The notes under the pieces were generated by a model. It saw only the letters and a list, made by a program, of their open reading frames with translations, searched no databases and had not been told where the DNA came from. Shown here one piece after another: positions 13,201 through 22,066 of a DNA stretch of 64,000 nt. How positions within the stretch are numbered: position 1 is the first letter of the stretch; every line of letters begins with the position of its first letter. The translations under genes were made by a program, and so were the position numbers. Source of the DNA: Ecdyonurus torrentis. Taxonomy: Eukaryota; Arthropoda; Insecta; Ephemeroptera; Heptageniidae. The stretch spans positions 20,531,170-20,595,169 of the forward strand of contig OX439134.1 of assembly GCA_949318235.1 (NCBI GenBank), written 5' to 3'.

Positions 13201-16200
13201 ATTAATTCCTCATACTTCTGATTAGGTTTCACAAAATTGATGCCCTGTTTCAGAAAGTCGATGTCGATTTATTAGGAACTCCTATCTTTGATTACCGATA
13301 TTTTCTTTTGATTTCCCGCAATTTAGAGTTAAAACGCAAAACACTCTCCGATTATTTCTAACAGGTGCTAGGAATAAATGCGCAAACTTTCCAGTAAGCG
13401 TTTGCGCAGCTTCGGCGCGCATGAAAATTGACAAACGGGATACATGCGCAGAATGAGAGTGAGGTGAGAAACTCGTTTCTGCGCAGGTAGCTATTAAAAA
13501 GTAATTTTGCGACCACTCTCGATCCCTCTTGATGATTTTGCGAATACACTCTAATCTGCGCTTGAGCACCCCCTGATCCTGGTGACGAGCTGATTACATT
13601 GAACAGGCTACTGAAGCTGCTAGCATCACCATGCACTACATTGCATGGTGCTATACTCACTCCTGCCTGATGAGGTTCTTATACAGCTGATGTGCCTCCT
13701 GCCACCTGCCAATCCTGGCTAGGAGAGCTGCCTTCTTGGTGTGTACCAGGTTGAGATGTGACACCAGTCTCTCACCTAGAGGACCATCTAGCACCTGCAG
13801 TGCCTCCTCTATCTTGTCCTGCAACATATGGTCCATTGTCATACCCTTATTTAAGTTAACTTGACCCTTACTGACATTGCAAGTCTACTGAAAGGTTCAC
13901 TAAATTGTTATTTTACATGTTTAAAACATTGTGAGATACGTTTGCTACATTGCTCCATAAGAATGCATGTTAAATGTAGACAGCACTTTGTTAGTTTTTT
14001 ATCTGTGTGCTAGCAAGATTGTCACCACACTATGGGACTATATCTCTTGACTATGGTAAGACCAACGAAGCTGAAGGTAACGTAAGGCAACGACTGCAAA
14101 TTTCGTTCGTCTTTTCCGAATTTGCCCGATCGACGAGATCTATTTCCGGTAAAATTTCATTTTTTCAAAAAAAAAATACACACGATAATATTTTCCTGCC
14201 ATCAAAACGTGAAAAATACCAGAAATAAAGATTTAAATCTTGCAGCAGACGCACGAAATGCGCAGTCGATGCCTTACGTTATCTTCAGCTTCGTTGGGTA
14301 AGACCTGTGTATGGTTTTCTCAGGGGTTTCTCCTAGCATTTTATTTCTATTTCAAGAAAGTTTACATAATTTCAATTATTACTTTATTGTTATTATTTTT
14401 GTTTTCTTGGCAACTCCTTTGTCAAAATTATAATAAAATTTTTATTATATTTTTTGTCTTCGTTTTATTCTATTAATATTTTGAGGTTCAAATTATTTGA
14501 TGGATGTAATTTTTCCTTGTTTTTCTGAAGGTGCTAAGTTATAAACAAATTTGAAAGTAAATAGAGACTATACCTGCATTTCTAAGATCATCAGGTACAG
14601 CTGCACTTCTTGCTCAGCTTCAATTCTGTTAGTTTCCACCATTTTGTAGACCATACGTTCAGCTAGTGGCAACACCACACTGCGAGCTGTGGCTTCCGGC
14701 ACCTCTCTAGCCTAGTGACCAAATATATCACTTTTAAATATAACAATCAATATTGATTTGTAGTCAAGTTAGCAGCTTCAGTAGCCAGTTCAATGTAATC
14801 CTGGTGACGAGCTGATTACATTGAACTGGCTACTAAAGCTAAAAGCTTGCAAAGAAAAATAAATAAACTAATTAATTAATACAGGTTAATTAATTACCTG
14901 CATTACTACGGACATGACCCCCCAGAAGTAGTACGGGTTCTTAGGCTTGATCTTGTACAGACTCATAGCAGTTTGTTGTTGTCGTTTAAAGTCCCCCACT
15001 CTCACGTACGCCATAAACAAATGAGTGAGAAGTTCTTCGTTGCACGGGTCTCTCGCTACTGCAGCAGCGTACACTGCGCATATCTTGTCAGCTGAGGACA
15101 TAAACATTACGTCAATAAACAATCAATATTGATTGCAGTCAAGTTAGCAGCTTCAGTAGCCAGTTCAATGTAATCCTGACGACAAGCTGATTACAATGAA
15201 CTGGCTTCTGAAGCTGCCAGAATCACTTAATCAATATTTATAAATGTTCAAGCAATAAGTAAGTAGACATCTATTTTCTGAGTGTATTCCGTACAGTACA
15301 AAAGTGTTGCCTACACTTAGAAGACAAACATGTAGTGTAAGACTTACTCTGGTGCAGTTCTCTGTAGCAGATAGCCATGGCTTGCAGCGTAGCATCGTCA
15401 GTGGGGGTCTCAACTCTTACAGACTCCAGGATGTTCTCACTTTCCTCTGGCTTACCCATACGTAGCAAGGCAAGAGCCCTCAGTACCTGAGCATTAAAAG
15501 AAAACATCACAGTTAGGTATGATATAAGCAGGGTTTTGGAATTTTGACCAGAAAAAAAAAAAAAAAAAAAAAAAGTTGCCCACTTAAAAAAACAAAAAAT
15601 TTTATTAATTAATTTATTTTTTGGCTAAGTGCAGGACAGCAATCAATTTCTCATAGCTATTAGTCGGATAGGATAAGAAATACGGCTTCCTATTGGTTGA
15701 TAATACAATAGGGAAGCTAGGGGTTCCCTAATTTAACATTATGCTAATGGGGAAAAACACTTATTATCGTTATTATTTTGCAATTCCTGAGAAAACTAAT
15801 GTTTAATACTGTACTAGACATGGTACTTTTATATGTTTTAAGACAGATTTTATTCTTTATAGAAATTTTTAAGTGGATAACCTCTATTGCAATGAGGACC
15901 GACAGACAGACTTACTTTGGCACAGAGAAAGTTTGGTTGTTTCTTGAGTACTTTGTCTGCCTCCTGCAGAGCCTTCTTGTTGTTTCCATTATCTAGCCAG
16001 TCTGAAACATACACAAGTATATAAATGCAATTAATTAGGAAGGTTAAAACCGAGGCTGGCGAGATTGAGGAGGCCGCCCAAGTTTAGTTTTCGATTTTAT
16101 CCGGTGACTAGCGCCGTAGGTAAGAAACCCATAGCGGCGAACAGTGGCGTTACTCCTTTTGACCAAGTTTTTTTACTGGATTTGGTCGGCCTCCTCAATC

Positions 16201-17429
16201 TCGCCAGCCTCGGTTAAAACCATTTTGGTTTGAATTGATAATCAAAGAAAAAGCTAGGAGAAACCAACAAGCACCTTACCACAATGTAGCTACCTTGTTA
16301 ATATTTGTGTAAGCTGTGCCATCAAGATTGTCACCAAGCTACGGTGACTACGGTGCTACAGGTAAAGCGCCTGTTGGTTTCTCCTATCTTTTCTTTGATT
16401 ACAGTACATTGAACTGGCCACTGAAGCTGCAGTATCAATTCATAAGTATATAAATAATGATCCACTTATACCCAAGACAGCTAGGACTTAAGTGTGGCTT
16501 ATTCCTTAACCTAGCTAGTATTTACTGACCATTCCTTTGGGAGAACAAAAGACATTTAAGTGCCTCAGTTTTGTAGACATCCAGCTGTATACAGCTAGAG
16601 GAATGTAATATAGTGTCCCAGACAGGAGCCAGTTCAATATAATCAGCTCGTCACCACGATTACATTGAACTGGCTACTGAAGCTGCTAACTTGTATACAA
16701 ATCAGTATTGATTGATGCTTGCAGCTTCAGTAGCCAGTTCAATGTAATCAACACGTCACCAGGATTACATTGAACTGGCTACTGAAGCTGCTAACTTGTA
16801 TACAAATCACTAATGATTTGCATACGCTTATGCAAGTCATAAAAGCTTCGTTCAGCAAGTTCAACTCGTTTGGTTAGCCTTCCTCTCATCAAAATCCACT
16901 TTCTTACACATCAAACACATTGCAAAGATTTTTTTAATAGCAGTTATTGGTGAGGCACGCGAAAAAAGAAAGAGCTTTAAATCCTCTAAATTCTTAAACT
17001 TTAACATTATTGTAGAAGCCTCGACTTGTTAGTGTGTTTGTGAGAAAACTACTGCACTGAGGTCAGATTATATGAGGAATACTAGACATACTTGCAAGTG
17101 TTTTAAAATAGTAAAAAACTTAAGATTTTTCTACACTGTTACCTAATAATAAAAATGTATATTTTACGCTTTTTTAGTGGCTAAAAATTATTTAAAAATT
17201 CAAATTATTGGATGTAAAAAACGTAAAAAAGCCGGGTCACTTTTTGACATTAAAATTGACACATAGGAATCAATTTTAAAGCTAATATTTTAAATTTAAT
17301 GAAAGGATAAAATATTTTTTTTGCTAAATTAAGTTACAAAATGGTCGTAAGACGTAAAATTTTACCGTAAATTGGTCGTAATCTTCGCTCCGATACACTT
17401 GTATCCACATGGCTCTTAGCCGACGCCAT
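1709..17429 (-). CDS. NAA25: NatB complex auxiliary subunit NAA25, 17 exons, complete
   Basis: Auxiliary (TPR-like) subunit of the cytosolic, ribosome-associated NatB acetyltransferase. In the family it anchors the catalytic subunit NAA20, which acetylates nascent N-termini starting Met-Asp/Glu/Asn/Gln. Exons in transcript order: 17429-17366, 16001-15916, 15486-15348, 15091-14898, 14711-14574, 13818-13661, 12463-12307, 11545-11398, 10956-10787, 10285-10122, 9817-9645, 9132-8963, 5857-5690, 5254-4784, 4011-3895, 3146-3030, 2005-1709 (TAA). Every junction is GT-AG and all phases join, giving 2931 nt and 976 aa; human NAA25 is about 970. Recognisable stretches are RRLRPIYD and LDNGNNK across the exon 1/2 junction, KPKNPYYFWGVMS in exon 4, LSPSNFHFKLLL in exon 11, and the Lys-rich run GKKGKKKR in exon 16. 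The start is the ATG of a 64-nt first exon whose last base completes the Asp codon of exon 2. Exon 7 carries an acidic EEEEGEEND insert. The protein is helical-repeat throughout, with no signal or membrane segment. Confidence 0.95.
2024..2985. repeat. Hairpin repeat array, 9 tandem 105-bp units (NAA25 intron 16)
   Basis: Nine units at a strict 105-bp period. Each unit is a left arm (TTAGCAGCTTCAGTAGCCAG then TTCAATGTAATC), a loop AGCTCGTCACCAG, the complementary right arm, and a linker TTGTATACAAATCAATATTG. The arms are about 31 bp. Units starting at about 2237 and 2342 are identical, including two private variants (TTCGATGACATC in the left arm, TTGCACTGG in the right), so one is a recent tandem copy of the other. 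The array fills almost the whole intron, ending 18 bp from the acceptor side of exon 17. Confidence 0.95.
3300..3375. repeat. Poly-T/TTTC low-complexity tract (NAA25 intron 15)
   Basis: Long T runs with scattered C. One of many homopolymer tracts in the window; others worth noting are at 5927-5953, 7240-7269, 19478-19524, 28221-28248 and 56798-56822. Confidence 0.9.
3475..3737. mobile_element. Palindromic MITE (GCTGTTGTGGCTAAACCACG ends)
   Basis: Termini GATGCTGTTGTGGCTAAACC and GGTTTAGCCGCAACAGCATC are inverted, followed inward by CTTCTACTTTTAGC on both sides. About 260 bp, NAA25 intron 15. A diverged copy lies at 46140-46400 beyond the DNAJC30 stop. Confidence 0.85.
5285..5585. repeat. Dispersed repeat family G (NAA25 intron 13)
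   Basis: AT-rich repeat with GACCATCAGATAAGAGAGAA and ATTGAAATTAACATGGGCTC. Recognisable relatives are at about 110-330, 18290-18540 and 45830-46110. Termini not resolved. Confidence 0.7.
6012..7780. mobile_element. 1.77-kb inverted-repeat DNA element with subterminal repeats (NAA25 intron 12)
   Basis: Termini ATCGAGGGGGCTCCGCTATA (left) and its exact reverse complement (right, ending about 7779) extend as an inverted repeat of about 65 bp through TTGTCCTAAGTCCACGTGG. At the left end the motif AATGTCCTAAGTCCA repeats about four times at roughly 36-bp spacing, like transposase-binding subterminal repeats. The 1.4-kb interior is very AT-rich without a usable ORF, so it is non-autonomous. Superfamily unknown; no clear target duplication seen. 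Confidence 0.82.
7810..8215 (-). pseudogene. 5'-truncated non-LTR retrotransposon (LINE) 3' end
   Basis: On the minus strand an open frame of about 135 codons includes ITRYAVHGFHHV, then CLLCG followed by HLLHCPS. That is the arrangement of the Cys/His zinc-binding tail found after the reverse transcriptase in many non-LTR retrotransposons (C-x2-C, then H-x3-4-C). It runs into a 16-nt poly-A (T16 at 7810-7825 on the plus strand), as expected for a retrotransposed copy; no stop codon lies between. It abuts the DNA element at 6012-7780 in NAA25 intron 12. Family assignment is by motif only. Confidence 0.6.
8485..8834. mobile_element. TTAA MITE family B (NAA25 intron 12)
   Basis: TTAA at both edges (8485-8488, 8831-8834), termini AAAGGCATAGACAATTG / TTTTCTATGCCT, internal TGACGTCATAAACA at 8662. 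About 350 bp. TTAA boundaries are the hallmark of piggyBac-type transposition; no transposase is present. Confidence 0.88.
9890..10090. repeat. Hairpin repeat, 2 units (NAA25 intron 10)
   Basis: Two 105-bp units in the reverse orientation relative to the array at 2.0 kb (loop reads CCTGGTGACAAGATAATT). They occupy about two-thirds of a 304-bp intron. A half unit (AGCTTCAGTAGCCAGTGC) with a run of ATTG repeats sits in the neighbouring intron 9 at about 10294-10355, next to the acceptor of exon 10. Confidence 0.93.
11034..11380. repeat. Hairpin repeat array, 3 units (NAA25 intron 8)
   Basis: Three units in the + loop orientation within a 441-bp intron. The last linker ends about 20 bp from the splice donor of exon 8 (low side 11398). 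Confidence 0.93.
12484..13640. repeat. Hairpin repeat array, 6 units, last one split by an insertion (NAA25 intron 6)
   Basis: Six units starting near 12514, 12619, 12724, 12829, 12934 and 13039 at 105-bp period. The sixth is interrupted in its loop by a 500-bp insertion (13076-13575) and resumes to about 13625. The array begins about 20 bp from the acceptor of exon 7 and ends about 35 bp from the donor of exon 6. Confidence 0.93.
13076..13575. mobile_element. 500-bp insertion with 8-bp target duplication inside a hairpin unit
   Basis: The loop sequence ATCCTGGT of the host hairpin is present at both edges (13068-13075 and 13576-13583), a perfect 8-bp target-site duplication. The right terminus read inward is CAGGGGGTGCTCAAG, a hAT-like end; the left end (CATGATACAATAAAG) does not match it well. 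Interior is CpG-containing with two TGACGTCA sites (13136, 13155) and no convincing coding capacity. An 8-bp duplication points to a hAT-type non-autonomous element; the terminal mismatch leaves this open. Confidence 0.7.
14064..14296. mobile_element. 233-bp MITE with 9-bp target duplication (NAA25 intron 5)
   Basis: Inverted termini AACGAAGCTGAAGGTAACGT and its complement, flanked by direct repeats GGTAAGACC (14055-14063 and 14297-14305). The 9-bp duplication suggests a Mutator-like (MULE) non-autonomous element. It sits inside an older repeat (GTGCTAGCAAGATTGTCACC, also near 21870 and 51960). Confidence 0.85.
14740..14852. repeat. Hairpin repeat, 1 unit (NAA25 intron 4)
   Basis: One unit in a 186-bp intron. 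The 3' arm is frayed (CTACTAAAGCTAAAAGC). Linker ATCAATATTGATTTGTAG lies about 40 bp from the acceptor of exon 5. Confidence 0.9.
15120..15236. repeat. Hairpin repeat, 1 unit (NAA25 intron 3)
   Basis: One unit within a 256-bp intron, about 30 bp from the acceptor of exon 4. Small arm mismatches (TTACAATGAACTGGCTTCTG) show some age. Confidence 0.9.
16052..16211. mobile_element. 160-bp MITE with 10-bp target duplication (NAA25 intron 1)
   Basis: Perfect 24-bp inverted termini (GAGGCTGGCGAGATTGAGGA then GGCC) flanked by GGTTAAAACC at 16042-16051 and 16212-16221. GC-rich compared with its surroundings. Length of duplication again suggests MULE-like insertion. Confidence 0.88.
16241..16400. mobile_element. 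Palindromic MITE of about 160 bp (NAA25 intron 1)
   Basis: Termini TAATCAAAGAAAAAGCTAGG and its near complement (CCTATCTTTTCTTTGATTA) enclose AGAAACCAACAAGC and its complement. It directly follows the GAGGCTGG element after about 20 bp. Confidence 0.8.
16626..16815. repeat. Hairpin repeat, 2 units (NAA25 intron 1)
   Basis: Two + oriented units, the first lacking the outer part of its left arm. A further remnant (CATTGAACTGGCCACTGAAG) lies at about 16405-16432. Confidence 0.9.
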
Positions 17430-17520
17430 CTTTAATCTTTCTTTATCCACCGTGATGTTCAATTGTTTACATATAGATGGCGTTTGTTATTGGCGCGGTA
17501 TTTTTGAAAACTCTGTCAAC
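17430..17520 (-). promoter_or_regulatory. NAA25 5' UTR/proximal promoter region
   Basis: This lies directly upstream of the NAA25 ATG. It is more GC-rich than its surroundings and contains CGCGCCAATA and, on the minus strand, GCCATCTATATG-like and AAGATGGCG motifs. The start codon itself sits in AAGATGGCG, the core often bound by YY1 in housekeeping promoters. No TATA box was placed. Role inferred from position and motifs only. Confidence 0.35.
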
Positions 17521-18535
17521 ATAAAAAAAAAAATATTTATAATAAATAAATAAAATAAATAAAATAATAAATAAATAATAAAATAATAATTCAATTTTTG
17601 GAGTTTGCATGCATGCAAATTACATATAGGGTGGTTTCATTCATGTTAAAGTCGACGTCATAAGTGAGTACTAAATAACATTGACCGGTATAGGAAAATG
17701 GCAAATTTTTTCAGTTCAAACTTCAAAAGTACTTAGCAATTTTTTGGAGAGCATTGAGGTAGTTTTCAAGCACGCGAGAAAAATTACAAAAATATACCGA
17801 ACCCACTTTTATGCTGAGCAATGTTATTCATCGCTCCAATAAGGCGTTCAAGCGCATTTCTTTGCATTTTCATGCATACAGTAAAGAAATAAACAATCAT
17901 TTTCTGAAGTAAAACTTGGGTTATCATAATTTATCTTTAATAAAACTTCGTGATTTTGTTCACAATTTTTTTTATTTAATTTCTATACATTACTGAACAT
18001 TTATAAAAAATACAATTTTTAAATTTTTGATACAATTTACATATTTTTACAAAAAAAAACACAAAGAAATATTTATACAAGTTAAATGATTCAAAAAAGT
18101 CAACTTTGGGTATTGGCAACTCAACAACGTGAGTTAATTACTGATCTGTGGCTGCCAGCCTCACTGGTTATGTATGTATGATCTCAGGTCAGTGCTAGGG
18201 TCACGTGAAGGTCAGGTAGGTCTTTCTCAAGCTCACGACTACCTCACAACCCCCTTCTTGTTTTAAGCATTATTCGCTCCGTGAAATCAGCTAATGCGAA
18301 ATTTGATTAAAAAATTGTAAAGAAAGAAAAAATTCTGAAATTTTGCACAGTGATACATTAGGACATGGTATCTTCAAAAAAGTAAAAAAAATTGGGTGGG
18401 TCACCAAGGTAGATTTTAAATTATGTTTTTTTGAAGTTCTAGTCCTATAAATGCCCATATTAATTTCAATAATTATTTTCTCTCTTATCTGATGGTCACA
18501 GGTTCTGAAAATTTTATCATAGGTAGCTGTTACTG

Positions 18536-18980
18536 TTAAAGGCCCACAGACACCCTGGCTATTTAGAATCTCCTAGGTACAAAATCAATTTAACAAGTTG
18601 TTAAAATCTGATGCGACTATTCCTTCTAATTTAAATACTGAACTAAAGTTTAGCTGACTTTTATACTTCGATTCATGTAAGTTTTTAGCTTTAATCCACA
18701 CTCAGCCACATTTTATGGTCAAAATGACAAACAGGTATTGCCTTGTATGAAGTGGCAATAACTGTCAATGTAATTTTGGCACCAAAAGTGACCAAATAGC
18801 GTGAGACGAATGTGAAGATAAGTGAAGCTGAGTATTATAAGGGGGCGTGGCACACTTTGATTTAATTTCTAATTAAAAGGAAGAGGCTCTATACGACATT
18901 TACAATTATTTTCATAACTAGTAGTACTAAATGCTGGATTAAGCACAACTTCAAAAAATTTAGTGCCTGTGGCCATTTAA
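18536..18980. mobile_element. TTAA-bounded MITE (AAAGGCCCACAGACACC ends)
   Basis: TTAA at 18536-18539 and 18977-18980; termini AAGGCCCACAGACACC and GTGCCTGTGGCCAT are inverted. It is immediately followed by a fragment of family B's right end (ATGTGGTCTATGCCTT at about 19009). Confidence 0.75.
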
Positions 18981-19475
18981 CCTGCATTGATTACACATTT
19001 TGTATCATGTGGTCTATGCCTTGAACTTTCAAATGTTATCATAAAGTTTACAAGTTTTCTTTTTATATTTTGAGATACAAGACACCTAAATATAAAAAAT
19101 ATTTTTCCCCACAATTTTTCAGCATATTGCTAAGCGGTGCTAAGCTCTCTCTGGGTAATGAAAACAACAAAAGGCTTTTTTTTTTTTTTTTTTCCTGTCT
19201 TAAAACACGTAAAAGTATGTTTAGAATTTCTCATTTATATATCTTTAAAACTAGTGCAGTAGTTAAAAAAAATAAATAATAATAATAAAAAAAAAAAGAA
19301 CAACTTATATGGGTGGGTAATGTTAAATTAGGGTAGCCTAAGCTTCCCCTCACGTTATACCACTAAGCTTTATTGGGTTGCATGCTGGGTCCATGCACAT
19401 AGATGTTTTTAACTGGCACTACCTATTTGAAAAGTATCAATTAGATAAGTAAATTACAAAATTATTAATTATTTG

Positions 19476-19529
<54 letters not shown>

Positions 19530-20247
19530 TTTCCTGAAAAAATTGAGTCAAGCACTAAAACTCTCTTGTATGATCATCATATCGTCAGTTTGGAGCACAG
19601 AACATACAAAAGCAGCAAAGTCAAAACTTTTATCTTTTTGTTTAATGTTTTGAACCTTGTTGCTTTATTTAGTAGATACATGGTTTGTGCTCTGTAAGCT
19701 CTAACCCAACAATATAGTTACTAACGTGGCATATAAAGCATTGATTTAACTCTAATGTGAGTTGTCAAAACCCAAATATAGGTGAGAAGTGTAGAAGCAA
19801 CGAGCGTCCACTTCATCTCCATAGTAAAGATGCTGATTTGTTGCAACATCATTCGTTGCAACAAACCAATTAGTTCTCCTACCGCATCTTTGACAAGTAT
19901 TCTATTTGTTTATTTTTAGGGGTTTGGGTTGGCTTACAATTTAGGGTATAAAGCAATTTTGCATTTAGGAATGCATTATTATTATTATTTAAATACCGTT
20001 AACTGGGGCGACTTTTTGACCATTTTTCAAAACTTATAACTACCTAAGCCATAGAAATGTAGTACCAAAATCTTGATTTTTGCACTACCTTTTAGTTTTT
20101 TTTTTTTTTTTTAAGCTTTTTAGCTTTTTAGTTTCTAAGAACCTTAGTAAGAAAGCAAATAAGTTCTGAAACTTTGGCCACTTGACGGTACTGTACTGGT
20201 TTTTCATTCTACACCCTTCAGAAAGAGAGGGAGGGGGGAAGGAGGGA

Positions 20248-20450
20248 GAGCAGCTTCAGTAGCCAGTTCAATGAAATCAGCTTGTCACCAGGATTACATT
20301 GAACTGGCTACTGAAGCTGCTAACATGTAAACAAATCAATATTGATTGATGCTAGCAGCTTCAGTAGCCAATTCAATGTAATCAGCTCGTCACCAGGATT
20401 ACATTGAACTGGCTACTAACATGTACAAATCAATATTGATTGATTGATGC
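20248..20450. repeat. Hairpin repeat, 2 units just downstream of the PPM1D stop
   Basis: Two + oriented units, the nearer starting about 65 bp beyond the PPM1D stop codon, so probably within its 3' UTR. The second lacks the distal right arm. A short purine run (GAGAGGGAGGGGGGAAGGAG) precedes them at about 20223. Confidence 0.9.
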
Positions 20451-20514
20451 TACACAGACGAGGCACTGCAGTATATATCACAGACACACAAGATTGCAGA
20501 CGACAAAACATGCT

Positions 20515-21996
20515 TCACTTGTTCGTACAATGTGACGGTCGCGTCCTCCGTCTTGGAGGTAGTGTCGCTGACCTCAGCTCTCTGGTCGTGACCTGTTGAC
20601 CTTTGGTTGTCTTGTGACCTGGAACTGTGTCTTTACTGACCTTTTCACCCTGAAAAATAATATAATGGAAATTAGAATCATTAAGTTTTTATGTGGTATG
20701 AAGTAATCAATATTGATTTGTATATAAGTTAGCAGCTTCAGTTTCAGTAGCCAGTTCAATGTAATCCTGGTGATGAGCTGATTACATTGAACTGGCTACT
20801 GAAGCTGCTACCATCAATCAATATTGATTTGTGTATACAAGTTAGCAGCTTCAGTAGCCAGTGCAATGTAATCCTGGTGACAAGCTGATTTCTTTGAACT
20901 AGCTACTGAAGCTGCTGGTCTCAATGCTCACCATGTTTAGTTTCTTGGCAGGTGAAGGCTGAGGTGACGGAGATTTCCTCTTGTTGTCTTTGGGTTGGTC
21001 AGTAGAAGGGGTCAACACTCTGGCTTGCAGCATGTTGGCTACTTCACATATGCCTCCTGTGTTCATCTCAGGTGTACGTACACGTTTCTCTACCAGGGGC
21101 TGCTTATTGCTCTTGGGGGAGTTCACCTGTAATATGAAGGCTTGGCATTAGACAGCTAGGGGTGGCAAATATTTTAACTACTTTTTACATACATATCATG
21201 ACGCTATAGTCCCTGAGCCAACAACACAGATGTTTTATCCTGACCCAGTGATAGACCTCCACAACTTCCTATCCTGACATACTTCACTTCCCCCCTCCAG
21301 TCTCATACCTTGTTTCATACATTTCCTTTTACATTTCATACTGCGTACATTCTTATTTTTCAAACATTTTCTGACCACCTCAGACCATGATGTTTTAGGC
21401 AAGCTACCTCTATCTCTCCTTCCATCCACTCTACTATGAAATACCTGCTTTGCTATTCTTTCATCAGCCATTCTCTCAACATGACCAAACCACCTTACGT
21501 AACACACTGTTCTCATACTTCTCAGTCACTACTCCACAATCGTACATCACCCAAGTATTCCTTATCCTATCTAATCTTGTTTTACCACACATAGCACCTA
21601 GTCTTATCATAGTGAAGAGACATAGTCCCATAGTTTGGGGACAAATCTTGCTAACACACATATATAAAACACACATATTTTTGGCAATTAACTACAAGAG
21701 AGATGGAGTGTGTTATGTCTTCATCAATCATTACAGACTTGGAGAGATCATTCATATAGTTTCACTAAGTCTGTAAAGACTGATGAAGGCATAACAGACT
21801 GCATCTGTCTTATTGCACTTTATTTTATTGTTCTTTATTGCAGAAATATTTCCAATGTTTTAGTTTTTATATCTCTGTGCTAGCAAGATGTTCCAACTTG
21901 TAACCCCTGAACTTCCTCTTTAGGTTAAACAATGGTAAAAAAAAAATAATAATAATAATAATAACGATTAACCTCAGAAGAGGCAGGATTTCTCTC

Positions 21997-22066
<70 letters not shown>

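Larger units (their letters stand above)
17430..20514. other. Intergenic region between NAA25 5' end and PPM1D 3' end
   Basis: No gene seen. From left to right: the NAA25 promoter; a family A MITE truncated at its right end (17625-17845); AT-rich unique sequence; a family G fragment; a TTAA-bounded element (18536-18980); poly-T tracts up to 19524; a repeat with AAAACACGTAAAAGTATGTT near 19200; AT-rich sequence; then the hairpin pair after the PPM1D stop. Confidence 0.6.

Noticed and set aside
13282..13660. Open frames of 95-100 codons in NAA25 intron 6
   Set aside because: They lie inside the 500-bp insertion and read through its edge into the hairpin; no similarity seen.
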